Assembly (NCBI GenBank): GCA_905182825.1
Contig: CAJJDJ010000198.1
Coordinates: 1-9,788 of the forward strand
DNA from: Thiotrichaceae bacterium UBA7359
GTDB lineage: Bacteria; Pseudomonadota; Gammaproteobacteria; Eutrophobiales; Eutrophobiaceae
Reading direction: 5' to 3'
DNA length: 9,788 nucleotides
The position numbers and the translations under genes are program-made. This document shows positions 7,248-9,788 of this stretch, piece after piece; the first letter of the stretch is position 1; each line of letters opens with the position of its first letter. Under the pieces are notes generated by a model. It had not been told where the DNA came from and ran no database searches. It was given only the letters and a program-made list of their open reading frames with translations.

Positions 7248-7539
7248 TTTTACTTCAATTTCCTTGAAATCAATTCAGTTAATAGCGTTAACTCAAGCTT
7301 AAAATCACATATATAGACTTTATTACGCCCATTTGACTAAACGCTAATATCAAGCAACTTAAATGATTTTTTAATCTCGCCAGATTATGCCCTGTACCAT
7401 TCTTTAATATGCTAAATGTATTTTAAAAAACCATACAAACAACTACATTTTTTTGAATGTAAACTTATGTCTATTTAACACCAATTTACAATACTTCTAA
7501 ACTTGCGAATGTTCTTCACATATCAACGGTAACTATACT
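7248..7539 (-). other. 292-nt non-coding spacer between asd and fimV
   Basis: No open reading frame of useful length was found in this AT-rich spacer. It should hold the 3' end of the asd transcript and the fimV promoter. A TATATA at 7315-7310 on the minus strand with TAGTCA 18 nt upstream is a poor promoter match. An AAGGA lies before the fimV ATG. The small hairpins present (for example 7444-7461, a 6-bp stem) are not followed directly by a T run on the minus strand, so I call no terminator. Confidence 0.5.
7277..7293. promoter_or_regulatory. Short perfect dyad upstream of fimV
   Basis: AGTTAA-TAGCG-TTAACT is a perfect 6-bp inverted repeat with a 5-nt centre, starting 30 nt upstream of the fimV ATG. 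The heptamer TAGCGTT within it recurs at 7340-7346 (opposite strand) and at 7547-7553 (in the asd 3' end). It could be an operator or an mRNA hairpin in the leader. It is short and AT-rich, so chance is a real alternative. Confidence 0.25.
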
Positions 7540-8565
7540 TTATAAATAGCGTTTTACCAGAATTTCAGCTATTTGAATACTATTTAATGCGGCTCCCTTA
7601 CGGACATTATCTGAAACCACCCACATGTTCAGTCCATGGGGATGTGAAATATCTTCGCGAATACGTCCAACAAAAATAGAGTCTTCGCCGGCAGCCTCTG
7701 TTACAGCCGTTGGATAGCCACCATCGGTATGCTCATCAATAACAACCAGTCCAGGCATTTTTTCAAGTAATTTTTTTGCCGTTGCCACATCAATCTTCTC
7801 TTTAGTCTCAATATGAAGGGCTTCAGAATGTCCATAAAAAACGGGGACTCTCACAGCAGTTGGATTTACTTGGATTGATTCATCTTCAAATATTTTTCTA
7901 GTTTCCCAAACCATCTTCATTTCTTCCTTTGTATAACCATTATCCTGAAAGATATCTATATGAGGTAGGACATTGAACGCAATCTGTTTTGGATAAGCAT
8001 TACATTCAATCTCTTTCATATTAAGAAGATTAGCGGTTTGTTTTGCAAGTTCTTCAATTGCTTCTTTACCTGTACCTGACACAGCTTGATATGTACAAAC
8101 ATTGATTCTTTCTATTCCAACTGCGTCATAGATTGGTTTTAATGCCACCATCATTTGTATAGTCGAACAGTTCGGGTTAGCAATTATTCCTTTATTTTTA
8201 TAATCAGCAATTGCGTGTGAATTTACTTCAGGCACGACCAAAGGAATATCATCTTCATAACGAAACTGGGATGTATTATCTATCACAACACATCCTGCTT
8301 CAGCAGCATATGGCGCATGGATAGCAGACACAGATGCACCCGGTGAAAAAAGCCCTATTTGTACCTTGGTAAAATCGAATGACTCAAGTTTCTCAACAAC
8401 TAAATGCTTACCTTTGAATTGAATTCGTTTACCTGCTGAACGACTACTAGCCAGAAGATAAACATCTCCAACCGGAAAATCACGTTGTTCCAAAATAGAC
8501 AACATGGTTTCCCCAACAACACCTGTGGCACCAACAATAGCAACATTATATTTTTTCTCAGTCAT
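7540..8565 (-). CDS. asd: Aspartate-semialdehyde dehydrogenase
   Basis: Asd reduces L-aspartyl-4-phosphate to L-aspartate 4-semialdehyde with NADPH. This is the branch point to lysine and diaminopimelate, threonine, methionine and isoleucine. The 341-residue product shows the N-terminal NADP-binding motif VAIVGATGVVG, the active-site cysteine Cys133 in NPNCSTIQM, and the active-site histidine His246 in VPVFYGHSEALHIE. The length and the GHSE form match the shorter Asd class of Pseudomonas-type and Gram-positive bacteria rather than the ~367-residue E. coli class. It starts 29 nt after leuB with a weak ribosome-binding site, which suggests co-transcription with leuB, the usual neighbour. Confidence 0.98.
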   Translation of the reverse strand: MTEKKYNVAIVGATGVVGETMLSILEQRDFPVGDVYLLASSRSAGKRIQFKGKHLVVEKLESFDFTKVQIGLFSPGASVSAIHAPYAAEAGCVVIDNTSQFRYEDDIPLVVPEVNSHAIADYKNKGIIANPNCSTIQMMVALKPIYDAVGIERINVCTYQAVSGTGKEAIEELAKQTANLLNMKEIECNAYPKQIAFNVLPHIDIFQDNGYTKEEMKMVWETRKIFEDESIQVNPTAVRVPVFYGHSEALHIETKEKIDVATAKKLLEKMPGLVVIDEHTDGGYPTAVTEAAGEDSIFVGRIREDISHPHGLNMWVVSDNVRKGAALNSIQIAEILVKRYL

Positions 8566-8594
8566 TACACTTTTTATAATTATCTAAATAAATT

Positions 8595-9683
8595 TTAATT
8601 AACAATTGATGCCAATGCTTTAACTACCGCATCACCCATTTCATTTGTACCCACACAATTCATCCCATCCGAATGAATATCTTTTGTTCTGAATCCCTCT
8701 GACAATACTCGGCTGACTGCTCGCTCGATTTGTTCAGCTATTTCAACTTCACAAAGCGAATAGCGTAATAACATTGATAAAGATAATATCGTCGCTAAAG
8801 GATTAGCTATATTCTGCCCTGCAATATCAGGGGCTGAACCATGACTCGGTTCATACATTCCATTTCCATCATTAGCTAAGGATGCAGACGGTAACATGCC
8901 AATAGAGCCTGTTAACATTGACGCCAAATCAGATAATATATCTCCAAACATATTGGTAGTAACGATTACATCAAATTGTTTTGGTGCGCGAACCAATTGC
9001 ATTGCCGCGTTATCGACATACATATGTTGTAACTCAATATCAGGATAATCTTTAGCAACACTATTAACGACTTCTCGCCATAATTCAGTTGCTTCTAATA
9101 CATTAGCCTTATCGACCGAACAAACACGTCCTTGACGTTTACTTGCGACTTCAAATGCAGTACGCGCAATTCGTTCAATCTCACTCTCACTATAGACGAG
9201 CGTATTAAAGCCTTGTCGCTGTCCATCATCAAGCATTCTTATACCGCGCGGTTCGCCAAAGTAGATGCCACCGGTAAGTTCTCTGACAAACATAATATCA
9301 AGATTGCTAACGACTTCTTCCTTCAACGTAGAAGCCATTGCTAATTGAGGAAACAGCACAGCTGGCCGTAAATTAGCATATAACTGAAGGTTGGAACGTA
9401 TCGCTAATAAACCTCGTTCCGGTCGCAGAGAACGCTCGACAGATTCCCATTTTGGTCCCCCTACAGCTCCCAATAAGATAGCCGCAGATGATTTTGCTTT
9501 TTTTAGAGTTTCATCTGGAAAAGGTGCGCCCACTGCGTCTAAAGCACAACCACCAAGCAACCCATGATCTAGCTTCAAATCAAAACCGCGTTCATTAATC
9601 AGAAAGGCCAGCACTTTTTCGGCCTGAGCAATGATCTCTGGACCGATACCGTCACCGGGCAATATTAAGATTTTTTTAGTCAC
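8595..9683 (-). CDS. leuB: 3-isopropylmalate dehydrogenase
   Basis: LeuB oxidises (2R,3S)-3-isopropylmalate with NAD+ and decarboxylates it to 2-oxoisocaproate, the last pathway-specific step before transamination to leucine. The 362-residue product is full length. The start motif ILPGDGIGPEI, the substrate arginine segment SLRPERGLLAIRSNLQLYANLRP, Tyr141 in IYFGEPRG, Lys192 in SVDKANVL, and the metal-binding Asp224, Asp248 and Asp252 (VDNAAMQ and NMFGDILSDLAS) are all present. The C-terminal part has the NAD-binding EPSHGSAPDIAG. Translation must start at GTG 9683 or downstream, because an in-frame TAA lies one codon before it; a GGA about 12 nt upstream is the only ribosome-binding element. 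leuC and leuD are presumably beyond the right edge. Confidence 0.98.
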   Translation of the reverse strand: MTKKILILPGDGIGPEIIAQAEKVLAFLINERGFDLKLDHGLLGGCALDAVGAPFPDETLKKAKSSAAILLGAVGGPKWESVERSLRPERGLLAIRSNLQLYANLRPAVLFPQLAMASTLKEEVVSNLDIMFVRELTGGIYFGEPRGIRMLDDGQRQGFNTLVYSESEIERIARTAFEVASKRQGRVCSVDKANVLEATELWREVVNSVAKDYPDIELQHMYVDNAAMQLVRAPKQFDVIVTTNMFGDILSDLASMLTGSIGMLPSASLANDGNGMYEPSHGSAPDIAGQNIANPLATILSLSMLLRYSLCEVEIAEQIERAVSRVLSEGFRTKDIHSDGMNCVGTNEMGDAVVKALASIVN

Positions 9684-9686
9684 GTT

Positions 9687-9743
9687 TTAATAAATTCCAA
9701 GTAATAAAAAACACACTATTTTCAATTGGCGCAAAGCATACAT
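9687..9743 (-). CDS. Possible 18-residue Leu-rich leader peptide before leuB
   Basis: An ATG at 9743 opens an 18-codon frame reading MYALRQLKIVCFLLLGIY, which ends at a TAA (9689-9687) just one codon before the leuB GTG and in the same frame. Five residues are leucine, with three consecutive Leu codons (TTA TTA CTT), and Ile or Val account for three more. This recalls leader peptides of branched-chain amino acid operons. The ribosome-binding site is poor, and there is no room for an intrinsic attenuator before leuB, so any role would be termination-reinitiation coupling rather than classical attenuation. AT-rich DNA gives Leu- and Ile-rich short frames by chance. Confidence 0.25.
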   Translation of the reverse strand: MYALRQLKIVCFLLLGIY

Positions 9744-9763
9744 CAACTTTAAGTCGCGGACGA

Positions 9764-9769
9764 ATTATA
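9764..9769 (-). promoter_or_regulatory. Perfect -10 box (TATAAT) upstream of leuB
   Basis: The minus strand reads GTGCC-TATAAT-TCGTCC here, a perfect sigma70 -10 hexamer with a TG two bases upstream (close to an extended -10). With 17-nt spacing the -35 hexamer would fall at the window edge (about 9787-9792), so it cannot be judged. A start about 7 nt downstream (near 9757) would give a leader of about 74 nt before leuB. The first in-frame stops show no long upstream gene end in this stretch, consistent with an intergenic promoter region. Confidence 0.45.
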
Positions 9770-9788
9770 GGCACTTATATCTTCATTT

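Noticed and set aside
7369..7386. Short AATCT-AGATT hairpin next to a T run
   Set aside because: On the minus strand the stem is followed by A residues, not T residues, and on the plus strand the T run precedes the stem. It fits a terminator on neither strand.
7444..7461. Hairpin TACATT-N6-AATGTA as a terminator after asd
   Set aside because: The stem is only six AT-rich pairs, and the T run on the minus strand begins over ten bases after it, so it does not fit an intrinsic terminator.
9132..9344. Plus-strand 70-residue frame inside leuB
   Set aside because: It is antisense to conserved leuB codons and shows no coding features of its own.

Overview
This AT-rich window looks like chromosomal housekeeping DNA of a gammaproteobacterium. 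All genes lie on the minus strand. In order of transcription they are leuB, asd, fimV, truA, trpF, trpB, a small helix-turn-helix gene, trpA and the start of accD. From general knowledge, leuB-asd-fimV-truA-trpF-accD is the order known from Pseudomonas and relatives, and many other gammaproteobacteria carry trpBA between trpF and accD. FimV is a marker of gammaproteobacteria with polar type IV pili or twitching. The low GC content points away from Pseudomonas itself, perhaps to a marine or symbiont-like sulfur- or methyl-oxidising lineage, but the sequence does not fix the genus.

Right end (about 7540-9788): leuB (leucine synthesis) and asd (aspartate semialdehyde for Lys/Thr/Met and diaminopimelate) are 29 nt apart and probably co-transcribed. 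A perfect TATAAT box lies upstream of leuB. Between it and leuB is an 18-codon reading frame with three Leu codons in a row, ending one codon before the leuB GTG start. It is a speculative leader-peptide candidate.

Middle (about 3927-7539): fimV encodes a 1075-residue, very acidic, single-pass inner-membrane protein with a periplasmic LysM-like part and a cytoplasmic TPR-containing part. Two in-frame tandem repeats lie in it: an 18-bp unit (four copies) and a 147-bp unit (two good copies and a decayed third). Non-coding spacers of 292 nt and 93 nt flank it, so it may be its own transcription unit. I saw no convincing terminators.

Left end (1-3926): truA, trpF, trpB, the HTH gene, trpA and accD are packed with gaps of 45 nt or less and one 8-nt overlap, as in an operon. 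TrpF, TrpB and TrpA supply three of the steps from anthranilate to tryptophan; trpE, trpG, trpD and trpC are not here. The unusual item is the 63-residue putative DNA-binding protein between trpB and trpA, two genes that are usually directly coupled. No tRNA, rRNA, insertion sequence, CRISPR array or other sign of mobile DNA was seen. The window is mostly ordinary core genome with a few local oddities.
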